Shown: piece after piece, positions 8,233 to 20,000 of the stretch | Layout of the letters: each line of letters starts with the position of its first letter | Numbering within the stretch: position 1 is the first letter of the stretch | NCBI RefSeq assembly: GCF_051014445.1 | Contig: NC_135137.1 | Span: 20,647,501-20,711,500 of the forward strand | From: Colletes latitarsis | Taxonomy: Eukaryota > Arthropoda > Insecta > Hymenoptera > Colletidae | Direction: 5' to 3' | DNA: 64,000 nucleotides | Notes under the pieces: model-generated | Told to the model about the DNA's origin: nothing | Database searches by the model: none | Seen by the model: the letters and a program-made list of their open reading frames with translations, nothing else | Position numbers and translations under genes: made by a program

Positions 8233-8842
8233 AATTTGTTGATGGAGACTTCGTTAAAAAGTAATTATTAACGTTTAAAGTTCCGTCGGTAAAATGCGCA
8301 AGATTTCGGGGGTACGTCTATTCCACTAAAAATGATTGTAATTGACCCCCGCAACCGCAAATAATTTTTCCAAAACGATTTGAATTGAATTCTTTTTTCC
8401 GTCGAACAACCGTTTTCACACCTTCTCGAATTTTTTTCTAGAAAGTGGGTAGGATTTCTGGGGTATGTCTATTCACCAAAAATGATTGTAATTTACCCCC
8501 ACAGCTAACAATATTTTTTTCAGAACGATTTGAAATATTTTAATTTCGTCGAAAAATTTCACACCTTCTCGAATTTTTTTCTAGAAAGTGGGTAGGATTT
8601 CGAGGGTATGTGTCATTACACAATTACCAAAAATGATCGTAATTGACCCCCGCAACCGAAAATAATTTTTCCAAAACGATTTGAATTGAATTTTTTTTTC
8701 TCTGTCACCTAATTAGATTTTCGGTAAGGAATTTTTTTCTCGAAAATGCGTAGGATCTCGGGGGTATGTGTAATGACCAAAAATTATTGTAATTTACCCT
8801 CACAACCGAAAATAATTTTTTTAGAACGATTTGAAAAATTTT
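8233..8842. repeat. Degenerate inverted relative of the TIR element (U1)
   Basis: The sequence matches the reverse complement of the interior and inner TIR of the element at 3787-5017: AATTTGTTGATGGAGACTTC, then ~150-bp subrepeats with CTCGAATTTTTTTCTAGAAA and ATTTTTCCAAAACGATTTG. The outer terminal portion with CAGGGTG is missing at both ends, so this is an old truncated family member. Confidence 0.75.
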
Positions 8843-9315
8843 TTACCTCTTGTTTTATAGTTGTTCCTTCCGATCCATAGGCATATAATTTATGAAAAAT
8901 CTTTTAAATGTTTCATATAAATCTTGGCAAGAATTAAATTTTCTGTAAAAAAAAATTAAATAAATTTGTTCTCTGCCTTCTCTAGAAAAGAAAAAATTAA
9001 ATGAGATGAAATCTTATACATTACATGCTTACTTAAATCGCATTGAAAACGAATACCACAAATGTTTCAGAATAATCTGCAAAATGGTCTCACTCGCAAA
9101 GGGTTAATTGAGAAATAAATGTTTGGTAATTGAAAACGGGTAAGCAGGTTATTAACCAGCTGTTTTTTTCGCTAAGACAAATTGAAAACTCGGTTCTAAC
9201 AAGGAAAAGTTGGAATGGTACCCGGTTTTGGGTTAGGTTTTACTTTAAGATATGTATTATTAAAGTTATTACAGGTACTATTTTCAGAAATAGAACTATA
9301 TTCTATTCACCACTA
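8843..9315. other. Unit segment containing the LINE target site, no gene
   Basis: AT-rich DNA. AGATATGTATT at 9248-9258 is the uninterrupted site at which the LINE sits in U2 and U4. It lies about 65 bp upstream of the tRNA-like A box. Confidence 0.7.
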
Positions 9316-9400
9316 ATCACCGTGGCCGTGAGTGATAAGGTGTTTGCCTGCAAGTTCGAGCTTCTTCTTTTGCTCTGCAGATTCGAACCCTGGTAGAACA
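9316..9400 (+). ncRNA. tRNA-like Pol III element, decayed class II (U1)
   Basis: TGGCCGTGAGTGATAAGG resembles an A box, and GATTCGAACCC matches the B box and T loop (TTCGAAC). The D-stem bases GCC pair with GGT. GAGC (9358-9361) pairs with GCTC (9372-9375), like a long variable arm, so the closest architecture is a Ser/Leu-type tRNA. The T stem pairs only three of five positions and the acceptor arms do not pair, so this is not a working tRNA. Eight T residues follow at 9405-9412, a good Pol III terminator. It could be a tRNA pseudogene, a SINE head or a short Pol III transcript. Confidence 0.5.
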
Positions 9401-9806
9401 AATCTTTTTTTTATTTTTTCAATCATATTTTCGTACAATCGTACATAACATGTTACATTATATTTTTGTATGCCCTTCGAATATTTCTTTTTTAAAGTTG
9501 AATTTAACCAAAATTACATTTACAACATAATATGTTATTTTCAATGTACGAAGTACATGAATCTGGATGGTACTTTTCGTAAAAACAGTCAAAACATAAA
9601 AATTTCAAGCACCACGTGCATCTAACGAAAGTTCTGTTTTAAAAGAAATTACAAAATTTTCTATTTAATGATGATGATGGAATGGAATGACCGCTTCATT
9701 TACATTGATAAAATGTGAACGATTTTCGGATAGTCGTACCTCGTACTTTTTACCTTATACTTGAGGTAAAAAGGGGTATAACCGGGTAAAACAGTTTTAT
9801 GACATT
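9401..9806. other. AT-rich unit end, no gene
   Basis: It starts with the T8 run and another T-rich run. No gene is seen. It ends with the hairpin at 9746-9773. Confidence 0.4.
9746..9773. other. Perfect 10-bp inverted repeat near the unit boundary
   Basis: CTTTTTACCT and AGGTAAAAAG are separated by the 8-nt loop TATACTTG. It lies 34 bp before the phase at which the LTR element joins the array. Copies start at 22839, 30513, 43606, 51280 and 58970. No function is assigned. Confidence 0.7.
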
Positions 9807-11464
9807 ACCTGCTAACTCATGTTACTGTTCTGATGAAAATGAAACGCTATGTTTTGTATTCGACTATGTCCTTTTAAAATTTTTAATCCAACCCATACTT
9901 TGTATTAAACTGGCAAACGGGATCACTTTTCTTTTGTGGTTTAAACGGTTTGATGGTGCACATTATGCAAAGTTAAGCCAAATCAAACATATAATATATT
10001 CAGTTCGTCATAACAAATTGATAATTATACGGTTATCTAAAAACATATCGAGGAAAATCATTATTAATTAATTTCTGCAACTATTAATTCTACTACTAAG
10101 TTTTGTTTATGTTACAAAAATAAGATAATAACTCTTCTTATTGAAAAATCCCACAGCGTGCACGATACTGGCAAAGAGTGGATTCTCATTTTAATTTATT
10201 AATTTTCAATCTTAAACTATTGATTTTGAAAAATCGTATTAATAATATACATATGTTACGCTCACATATAAGAATAATAATAAGAAAAAAATTTCTTTTT
10301 TTTGTCAATAATTAAAATATGATATGATATGGTTTTAAAACCCATTTATTTTCGTAAAATAAATTTTACAAAATTTCTTTTTCAAACTACTTACGTACTT
10401 TGCTTATGTGCGCCTACATCGTCATGTGCGTCGGAAAGTAAAAATGCCTGGGCAGTCAGTCGAGAATCTCGACTCGAGATTCCAAATCGTATGCCGTTGA
10501 CGGGAGGTCGGATTTCAGTTGTTAAGAGCGAGAAGGCAAATGTGAGCCTTTCTCTCTCGACTCTCACGAGGCGGTCCGAAATTACTTCGGGCAGCGTCAG
10601 TTTGCCTTTGTCGACTTTCCGAAACATTACGAGCTCACGTACGCGCGAGAGAGCACACTATGCACACACTTCGGTGCACTTCTGGCACCTCTGATTTCAG
10701 ACACTTCCTCTAAACCAATGAAAAAACTTTTCGAACAAAAGTTACACAGAAATGACAACACTTGACAAGAAATTGCAATAGTAGAAATTAGCAAAACAGT
10801 TTTTATTCAACAAGAAATCAAGGTCGTTTCAATTTTTTTTTAACAAAAATATATAATTTTTGTCTATCGATTTGTTTGTTGTATCTTTGTATTCTCTTTA
10901 AAAAAAAAGTGTAAGAGGTCTTAGGTCGAAAATTGACTGGAATTCTTTAGAAGCTATGATTTTTGTTCCGAATTCCCATTCACGCGACACACTGTCTCCG
11001 CTCCGCCGCCCCCGGAGGAGGATTAAACTTCATTAAATAAACGAAAAAATACAGTTTGAAACCCTCCTATAACACGGTAGATCGGTTCCTATAAAATGCC
11101 GTGTTGTCTGAAACCGTGTTATATGAGACCTAACCCAGAGCCAGTTCACTCGAAAAGGGAGGGGAGTTATGGTCCGAAAACTTATTAAAAACGAATATTT
11201 TTTTTTAATTCAATGACAGAATTTACCACACAGTATTTGTTTAAATAAGTAATATATTTAACATAACAGGAAATAATTAAATAAATATGAATGAGCGCAA
11301 GCAGGCTGTTGCAGCTCGTAATGCAAATCGAAACGTAACATACGAGAAACGTCGCGAGAAGGCGTCCCCAAGACGAAAGAAACAAAACGACCTATTTTAT
11401 ATTATAAACACATATAGATCGCTTTCTCACATTCTACATAAGCAATTTAATTTTTCTATGTATA

Positions 11465-12695
11465 CAGGGTGTTCGACCACCCCTGGGAAAAATTTTAATG
11501 GGAGATTCTAGAGGCCAAAATAAGACGAAAATCAAGAATACCAATTTGTTGATGGAGGCTTCGTTAAAAAGTTATTAACAATTAAATTAAAAAATTTCAA
11601 ATCGTTTTGGAAAAATTATTTTCGGTTGCCAATTCGGGGGTCAATTACAATCATTTTTTATGAATACACATATCCCCGACAATCCTACCCTCCTTCGAGA
11701 AAAAAATTCGGGTAGGTGGTGAAATTTCTCTTCTTGGCGAAAAAAAGAATTTTTCAAATCGTTCTAAAAATATTATTTCCGATTGCAAGGGTCGATTATA
11801 ATCATTTTTTATGAATAGATATACCCCGGAAATCCTACCCAGTTTGGAGAAAAAAATTCGAGAAGGTGTGAAATTTTTCAACAAAATTAAAAAATTTTAA
11901 ATCGTTCTAAAAAAATTATTTCTGATTGCAGGGACCAATTATAATAATTTTTGGTCGATAGACATACCCTCGAAATCGTAACCATTTTCGAGAAAAAAAT
12001 TCCTTACCGAAAATATAATTTCAGGCGAAAAATGCTTCCCGTAAATTTTATGTTTGAATCTTTAAAACACCATAACTTCCGAACGGATTGGACGATTTTA
12101 ATGTTAAGAAAGCCAAACGCCGCGTATTTTAGTGTAGAATATGTAACAATTATAAAAATATTGGAAAGGTTGTTCCTTGGCCCCGTAATGTTAGAAAACC
12201 CCCATAAAAATGGTCCAATTTTCAACTTATATAGCCATAACTCCTATAATAGTGAATATATTTCAATGAAACTTTTTTCTCAAGTAGAGCCCATAGGTAC
12301 CTGCAAAAAAGTATTAAACAACTTTTCTGTAGGACGTCAAGCGAAATTATTAAAAATCAAAAACGAATTTTTAAGAAAAATCAACAGGGGATAGGTAGGT
12401 AGGTAGGTAGGTAGGTAGGTAGGTGCCTAAATTTTTCGGCGAAATTGAAAAGTTTCAAATCGTTCTGGAAAAATTATTTTCGGTTGCGGAGGTAAATTAT
12501 AATCATTTTCGGTGAATAGACATACTCCCGAAATCTTACCCACTTTCGAGAAAAAATTCAGTATTGGCGGAACTTTAAACGTTAATAACTTTTTAACGAA
12601 GCCACCATCAACAAATTGGTATTCTTGATTTTCGTCTTATTTTGGCCTCTAGAATCTCCCATTAATATTTTTCCCAAGGGTGGCCGAACACCCTG
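11465..12695. mobile_element. TIR element, U2 copy
   Basis: Same 115-bp TIRs and TA flanks as the U1 copy, at the same phase of the unit. It was duplicated with the unit rather than by a new transposition. Confidence 0.8.
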
Positions 12696-15549
12696 TATAT
12701 GTGTATGCATGTATGTATGTATAACAGAAAAGAAAAAAACACAAAAAATATTATTTTAATTTAACGCAACCTTAATTTAATAAATTATAATTTCTAATAA
12801 TATATTTTTTCATGTAAAGCCACTATATTTCTTTCATTATTCTTTCGCGTCATTACTTTAAGGTAATTTAGGTTTTAAATATGTTAAGCAAAAATCATGT
12901 TATCCAGTGCTGTACAAAGGTTTTCGCAATTTTCTTATCGTGTTAGAGCGAAAGCGTGTTATAGGGGATATGATGCCGTGTTGTAGGGGACAAGCATCCC
13001 TGTATAGGGAAATTCTCTTTTACAAATGTCGACGGAATCCCGACGTAACACCTGTATTCACGAGTTGTTATTAATGAAGTTGAAGGTAGACGATCAACAA
13101 CACAAGATTCACACGTAACCAGTCTTCCGAATTCAAGGACACTTCAATTTGGCGACAAGCATGGGATGCTGCTCACGAAATACACGAAACTTTCGTCGTG
13201 AGAGTAGCACGTGAAATTTACTTACATAACCTAAATCGAGCACGTACTCTACCTCACTTACGGGCACGAACGTAAGGCGATTTCTACAGTCGATATCGCC
13301 GATTTTTACAAAAGGTAAGTTTTAACGTTTAAGTAAACAAAGCCTCTGTAAGTTTTATTTTCCATACTTCAAAAGTAAAAATAAATACATGAAAAAAGAA
13401 AAAAACGTTCTTGACAAGTCCTATAAAATACTTGAGTTCAGTTTGTTCATAATTCATCGGTAAAAGAATCTAATGTTCTCTATGTTATCCGATACACAAG
13501 ATATAAAGTCAGTTTCTCCTTTCATTATTAGATGCGTTGACTTTAATTTTATAAATTATGATGATAAGTATGATGATTTTACAGAAAGTAAAAATTATTT
13601 TTAATATTAAAGATTTCCTATATAAAGACAAGAAGGATATTTTTACCAATATCTATCTATCTATCTATCTTAATATTCTTCCCACTTGGCCCACTTACTT
13701 TAACGAGTCTGAGTAAATCATCAATGTACTATCTCTATTTTTATTAATAAAAATAATAGTTGGATAACATAGAACTTAATATTTTATTAGTCACACCGCT
13801 AATAAAATGAATCTGCGATTCCATATCCAAAGATATAGTATAAGCTAGAAAATTCAGATTATTCAAGTTACTTCTATCACTCGTCAAATTTTTTATGAAA
13901 TTCTATGCTAATTCATGCTCTTTAAAATATAATTATAATCTACTGGGACTTTTAGTTAACTTATGTTTTAATAAATCAATAATCAAAGTATCTATAATTA
14001 ATATTAAAATCAAATAAGAGTGTCGAAATAGTATTAATATTATCTTTTCTTAACACTATCAGTCTCTGATATTTAAATCTGTTATCACCTTGTTCGAATA
14101 ATTTATTACTAGCTTTGATAATATATTTTGGGATGGATTTTTTAAGAATGGAATAAAAGGAATTCAATTGCGAATTTTTATGAGGAATAAAGGGATATTA
14201 TTATACTATCAACATGTATATCGTTCTTTAACTTGCCCATTTAGATATTTATATACTTGTATGAATATAAACCCATACTAAAATCATGTAAATATCTAAA
14301 TCATTTTTAAATCTATGATTTGGAAAATTTTAGGGACTTGGAACTTAATTCATCTTTTATCTTACAGTTTTATCACACTTTAGAAGATAAAAATCATAAT
14401 TAAACTTACATATACATAAATAATAATTTAATTTATTTTGCATAAAAACAGTCCTCTTCGTGCCTTTATATTTTCATTTTCTATGACCAAAAATTCGAAA
14501 TTCGTTTCATTTTTACAAAAAAAGTGATTGGGATGTCCCAATCGGTAAGTATCATTTGTCGATTATCTTAAATATCTTATTATATTTTTTATATACTAAA
14601 TTTTCAAACCTCTTTACCTTGATATCTTCTTTTTCATGTAATTTGAATACTTTTCTAAAGTAATCTTTTGTAAAATGTTCTGTTAATCTAAATTATCTAA
14701 TAAATCTATATCAGAATTAGTTAATTCTGTTATAAGATAAGTGAAATCAATAAAGACGAAGTTGCCAATATCAATTAAGTCAACTACTTTTGGTAATACA
14801 TTTGGTTAAACATTCTTTCTTATTTTTTATCTCTGAATTTCGAGATTACACAGATTAAAAAAATTTGTCTCTCTTTATTATTGTATCTATTTTTTCAGAG
14901 GGTAAATAGGTTCGTCATCCCCTTCTTCATTTGGCTTATCTTCATTTTCTTTCTTTCTTTCTTTATTTGAAATTTGAAAAGTCTATTATTAACTTTTATT
15001 AACTTAACCCAGACCTAACCAGACCACAATTCATCTTTCATATATTACTTCTAAATTCTTTCTTATTAATACTTTTCTGTATTAAAAAGTAAGTAGTCTT
15101 TCGTGTGATGCTTATTCAACATTCTTACTACAGCTTGGTGTTGTTGTTGTTGTTGTTGTTTCTTTTTTTTACCAAGAATAAAGTTATTTAAGAAGTTTAT
15201 GCAGAAAATTTCACGTGAAAAATTTATTTTCTTAGAAAAGTACAACGTAGAACTATATATGATATGTTGTTTGTTTATAAAATCATCAATAACTACGTAT
15301 AAATATGGAAATATGGAATTATTCTATATTCTAACATTTAAACGACATTATACATACAATAATTGTATTAACCATATATCCAAGCTAACCAGTTTAGCCA
15401 GCATATGGACTTCTTTAACGGTTCTCCGTATTCCTTCAAATAGCATGTCATTAGTGTTGTACGCACTGCATCTCATATTATACGCAATTAATGTGACTTT
15501 TATACATATTATGCAACTGTATTATATCAACAAAGGGTGTACAAACCCG

Positions 15550-15580
<31 letters not shown>

Positions 15581-15910
15581 GTATTAAAAAAAGGGTAACG
15601 TGGAACTTGAAATGATTTTTTAGTTATTTTCTTTGGGTATTAAAGTAGATTTCATTGGATGTAAGAGTAGATGTAATTGGACAGTTAAGTATTTTTTATT
15701 ATACTGTTAAAGCAATGTGTTTTAAGGGGAGGAGGTTTAAACACCTCGCCTAACCTAACCTCGTCCGGATCTCGAGGGAAGGAACGCTGGGCAAATGGAA
15801 AATAATCGGTGCAAGTTGAATTTATTTTCGCTTAGTCGCCTTATACGATTAAGCCGTTTATTTCTTAAATTTTACTCTTAATTACAATAGATAGAAGAAA
15901 ATAATTTTCT

Positions 15911-16520
15911 AATTTGTTGATGGAGACTTCGTTAAAAAGTAATTATTAACGTTTAAAGTTCCGTCGGTAAAATGCGCAAGATTTCGGGGGTACGTCTATT
16001 CCACTAAAAATGATTGTAATTGATCCCCGCAACCGCAAATAATTTTTCCAAAACGATTTGAATTGAATTCTTTTTTCCGTCGAACAACCGTTTTCACACC
16101 TTCTCGAATTTTTTTCTAGAAAGTGGGTAGGATTTCTGGGGTATGTCTATTCACCAAAAATGATTGTAATTTACCCCCACAGCTAACAATATTTTTTTCA
16201 GAACGATTTGAAATATTTTAATTTCGTCGAAAAATTTCACACCTTCTCGAATTTTTTTCTAGAAAGTGGGTAGGATTTCGAGGGTATGTGTCATTACACA
16301 ATTACCAAAAATGATCGTAATTGACCCCCGCAACCGAAAATAATTTTTCCAAAACGATTTGAATTGAATTTTTTTTTCTCTGTCACCTAATTAGATTTTC
16401 GGTAAGGAATTTTTTTCTCGAAAATGCGTAGGATCTCGGGGGTATGTGTAATGACCAAAAATTATTGTAATTTACCCTCACAACCGAAAATAATTTTTTT
16501 AGAACGATTTGAAAAATTTT
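15911..16520. repeat. Degenerate TIR-family block, U2 copy
   Basis: Same phase as the U1 copy. It carries the GATCCCCG variant near 16024. Confidence 0.75.
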
Positions 16521-16925
16521 TTACCTCTTGTTTTATAGTTGTTCCTTCCGATCCATAGGCATATAATTTATGAAAAATCTTTTAAATGTTTCATATAAAT
16601 CTTGGCAAGAATTAAATTTTCTGTAAAAAAAAATTAAATAAATTTGTTCTCTGCCTTCTCTAGAAAAGAAAAAATTAAATGAGATGAAATCTTATACATT
16701 ACATGCTTACTTAAATCGCATTGAAAACGAATACCACAAATGTTTCAGAATAATCTGCAAAATGGTCTCACTCGCAAAGGGTTAATTGAGAAATAAATGT
16801 TTGGTAATTGAAAACGGGTAAGCAGGTTATTAACCAGCTGTTTTTTTCGCTAAGACAAATTGAAAACTCGGTTCTAACAAGGAAAAGTTGGAATGGTACC
16901 CGGTTTTGGGTTAGGTTTTACTTTA

Positions 16926-16936
16926 AGATATGTATT
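16926..16936. repeat. Target-site duplication, LINE copy 1, left
   Basis: AGATATGTATT, repeated at 22341-22351. The end of the duplication is ambiguous by one or two T because it abuts the poly-T tail. Confidence 0.9.
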
Positions 16937-16954
16937 TTTTTTTTTTTTTTTTTT

Positions 16955-17023
16955 ATTTTTTTTATTTGTTGTTTAAAGTCGCATCAACCGCTAAGGGTTA
17001 TTAGCGACTCGGATAATACATTA
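16955..17023 (-). other. Short LINE 3' UTR with stem-loop, copy 1
   Basis: Only about 70 nt separate the ORF2 stop from the poly(A) tail. They contain a perfect 6-bp stem CGCTAA/TTAGCG with a 6-nt loop (16989-17006) and an AATAAA-type signal close to the tail. A 3' hairpin is a plausible recognition site for the element's reverse transcriptase (inference). Copy 2 is at 37722-37790. Confidence 0.6.
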
Positions 17024-20000
17024 TTAAAGTTTGTTGTACAATTTAGTCATTTTGTGGTACTGTAGTAAATTTTGGGCCGATGTGTTGTCCTTCAGATTGT
17101 CCTTTAAGGTTGGTTTAATGTTGTGCCGTTGCCTGATTGGAATATATTTTCTGCAGTGGATGATGATATGTTCTATTGTAAGGAGGTCTTTGCACGTTTC
17201 GCATATTGGTGGGTCTGCCTTGTGGAGAAGATGTTGATGAGTCAGTTTAGTGTGGCCTATGATGATACGAGATACTATCACTTGATCTGGTCTGGGTAAT
17301 TTCCAGGTAATGGATTTTTCGAAAAAATTGTTTTTTATTAATTTTGTACGGGGTTTTGCTAATGCACTCCACTCTTTGTTCCAACTATCTTTAATTTTGT
17401 CTTTAAGAGTGGAGAGTAACGTTTCCAGATGTGTGCTGTTGTCGTGGTGGTTGGGTGTTGAGTTGGCTGCTTCTTTGGCTGCGCGGTCCGCTTTTTCGTT
17501 GCCAGTTATGCCAATATGGGAAGGAATCCATATTATGGTTATTGAGTTGTTCTTTTGGCTTGATCTGGTGTAGGCTTCTTGGCATTCTTGAGTGACAGGA
17601 TCGCTTGTCCATAGCTTCTGTAATGCTGAGATGGCGCTTGTGGAGTCGCAGAAGATTGCAAAATTTGTATTATGGTCGGTTAAGGTTGATTTGATGGCGT
17701 GTTTGATTGCTTGAAGTTCGCATAGAAAGATGGGTGTTTTGTGGTGGAGTTTAACTTTTTCGATTAACTGGTTTCTGACAATTGCGTATCCGGATCCGAT
17801 TGGTGTCTTGGACCCATCTGTGTATATGTGTACGTGGTTTGCGAGTCCTGCTTCTAGTTCTTGAAACATAGCCTTTAGCATGATTGGATCAGATTTCTTT
17901 TGGCTGTATTTTAGTAGAGAGGTGTTAGTGTTAATTCTTGGAAAAGTCCACGGAGGAATGCTGGGGATAGATCTGATCGATGAGAGCTGGATTTCCATGC
18001 CGAGCTCCTTCAGATAATTACTGATTCTGTAGCAAAGTGGATGGGGTGTTCTTTTCCTTTGATGCAAGTGATTTAGGTTGTTATTTCTGAATACGTTATG
18101 GAAGACTGGGTTCTGTGGGTGGGCGGCAATTCTTACTGCAAATTTAGTACTTAGGTATTTTCTTCTGATTTGTAGTGGAGGTTCTGAAACTTCATTGAGG
18201 ATGCCGTTGATCGGGCTAGAGCGGAAGGCGCCCACAGTTATTCTGAGAGCATTGTTGTGTACAGGGTCTAATTTCTTTAATATGTTGTTGTTGGCTGAGT
18301 TGTATATGATTGATCCATAGTCCATTTTTGATCTCACTATTGTCTTATACGTTAGGAGTAAGGTTTTGAGGTCAGCTCCCCAGTTTTTAGCAGCTATTGT
18401 TCTAAGTATGTTAAGTCGATGGTAGCAATCAGTTTTGAGTTTGTTAATATGAGGCGTCCATGTTAGCTGAGAGTCAAATGTTAATCCTAATATTTTGATA
18501 GAAGATGTTTCCTTGATTGTCAGGTTATCGAGAGTTAGTTTTATGTTCGAGTATTGTTTCTTTCTGCTGAAAGTAATTGTTTTTGACTTGGTGGAAGAAA
18601 ATTTGAACCCTGTCGAAAGTGACCATTTCTGCAATTTATCTAGTGCTTCTTGTAGTTGAATCTGGATGGTATGGAGGTTCCTTCCTTTGCATAATAGGGT
18701 TAAGTCGTCGGCAAATAAAAGTCCTTTAACCGGAATTGGTATGTTGTCCAGTATGTCGTTTATAGCGATTAGGAATAGCGAAACACTTAAGACGGAGCCT
18801 TGAGGTACTCCGTTTTCTAGAATTTTTGTGGTGGATAGGACGTTGTTGGCTCTAACTTGGATAGTTCTTATAGATAAGAAGTTGCTGATAAAATTAAGGA
18901 TGTTTCCATAAAGGCCGAAATTCTGGAGAATTCTTAGGATTCGGTTCCTCCAGACCATGTCGTATGCTTTTTCTATATCTAAGCAAACGGCTGTTACATA
19001 TTGGTTGTTAGCAAACGCGTCGCATACATTCGTTTCCAGATTTATTAGGTGGTCGTATGTGGAGTGAAATAGTCGGAAGCCACTTTGTTGTTTAGCTATG
19101 AGATGTCTTGATTCTAAGTACCATCGGAGTCTGTAGTTTATAATTTTTTCCATTAATTTACACATTGTGTTTGTTAAAGCAATCGGTCGATAGCTGTTGG
19201 GGTCTGTTGGAGTTTTGCCTGGTTTCAGGACTGGGATGACGACAGCTTCTCTCCATTTGGTTGGGAAGATGTTGTGGGACCAAATGCAGTTGAATATTGC
19301 TAGCATGTAGTTGAGCGCCTCTTGCGGGAGATGGGTAAGGAAGATGTTGGGTATTCCATCGGGTCCGGGACTGGTATTCGAGCATTTGTTTAGGAAGTAT
19401 AGCAGTTCATCAAATTGGATAGGTGAATTTAGGTTGGAGGAGTAAGGTGATTCTTGGTCTATGATTGGAGACTTCGACGCGTTAGAATCGGTTTTCTGTT
19501 TGTAGTTCTGGAACTGTTTTGAATGGTTGCAGTCACTGGAGTTTTTCTGGAATGTCGTCACCAGGATTTCGGATATTTCGTTTGGGTCGGTGGAGATAGA
19601 GTTGTCTTCCTTATTTAAGGCTGGTATTGAGGAATGTTGGTTAGAACCTTTGATAGCTCTTATCTTTTTCCAAATTGCTGAGGGAGGAGTATGTGCATTA
19701 AGAGTTGAGGTATAGTTTATCCATGATCGTCTTTTGCTGTCCTTTGTGATCTTACGGGATATGGCACGGTATTTTTTGAAGTTGATAAGGTTTTCTGCGG
19801 TTTTTTGTTTTTTGTACCGGTTGAAAGCGTGTTTGCAGTCTTTCACAGCTTGTGGGCATTTTTCATTCCACCATGGATTATATTTGGCGTTGGCGTTGGT
19901 TTTGTTTTTTGTCTTCGGGATGGCTGCACTGGCTGCTGCGATGATGACTTCTGAGAGGTGTTCGAGTGCTGGGTTTAGGTTTGTTGGATTTATTTCTATG

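Larger units (their letters stand above)
2130..9806. repeat. Tandem unit U1 (A-type, no LINE), left-truncated by LTR
   Basis: First visible unit, phased from the LTR boundary. Diagnostic states: TGA at 2726-2728, T at 3675, ATCCCTG near 5321, seven AAAT repeats at 7873-7902, GACCCCCG near 8346. The empty LINE target AGATATGTATT is at 9248-9258. All unit-internal features below are given in U1 coordinates. Offsets for the other copies are U2 +7678, U3 +20771, U4 +28445, U5 +41538, U6 +49212 and U7 +56902. Features downstream of the microsatellites or of the LINE shift slightly from these. Confidence 0.95.

Noticed and set aside
9130..9396. 88-codon open frame across the tRNA-like element
   Set aside because: It overlaps the A and B boxes and starts at a non-ATG codon. 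In U2 and U4 it is interrupted by the LINE.
9316..9400. Functional tRNA gene
   Set aside because: The acceptor arms do not pair and the T stem has two mismatches, so a mature cloverleaf is not supported.
9799..10071. 90-codon open frame
   Set aside because: No domain, AT-rich, and truncated in U1 by the LTR. Treated as a chance frame multiplied by the array.
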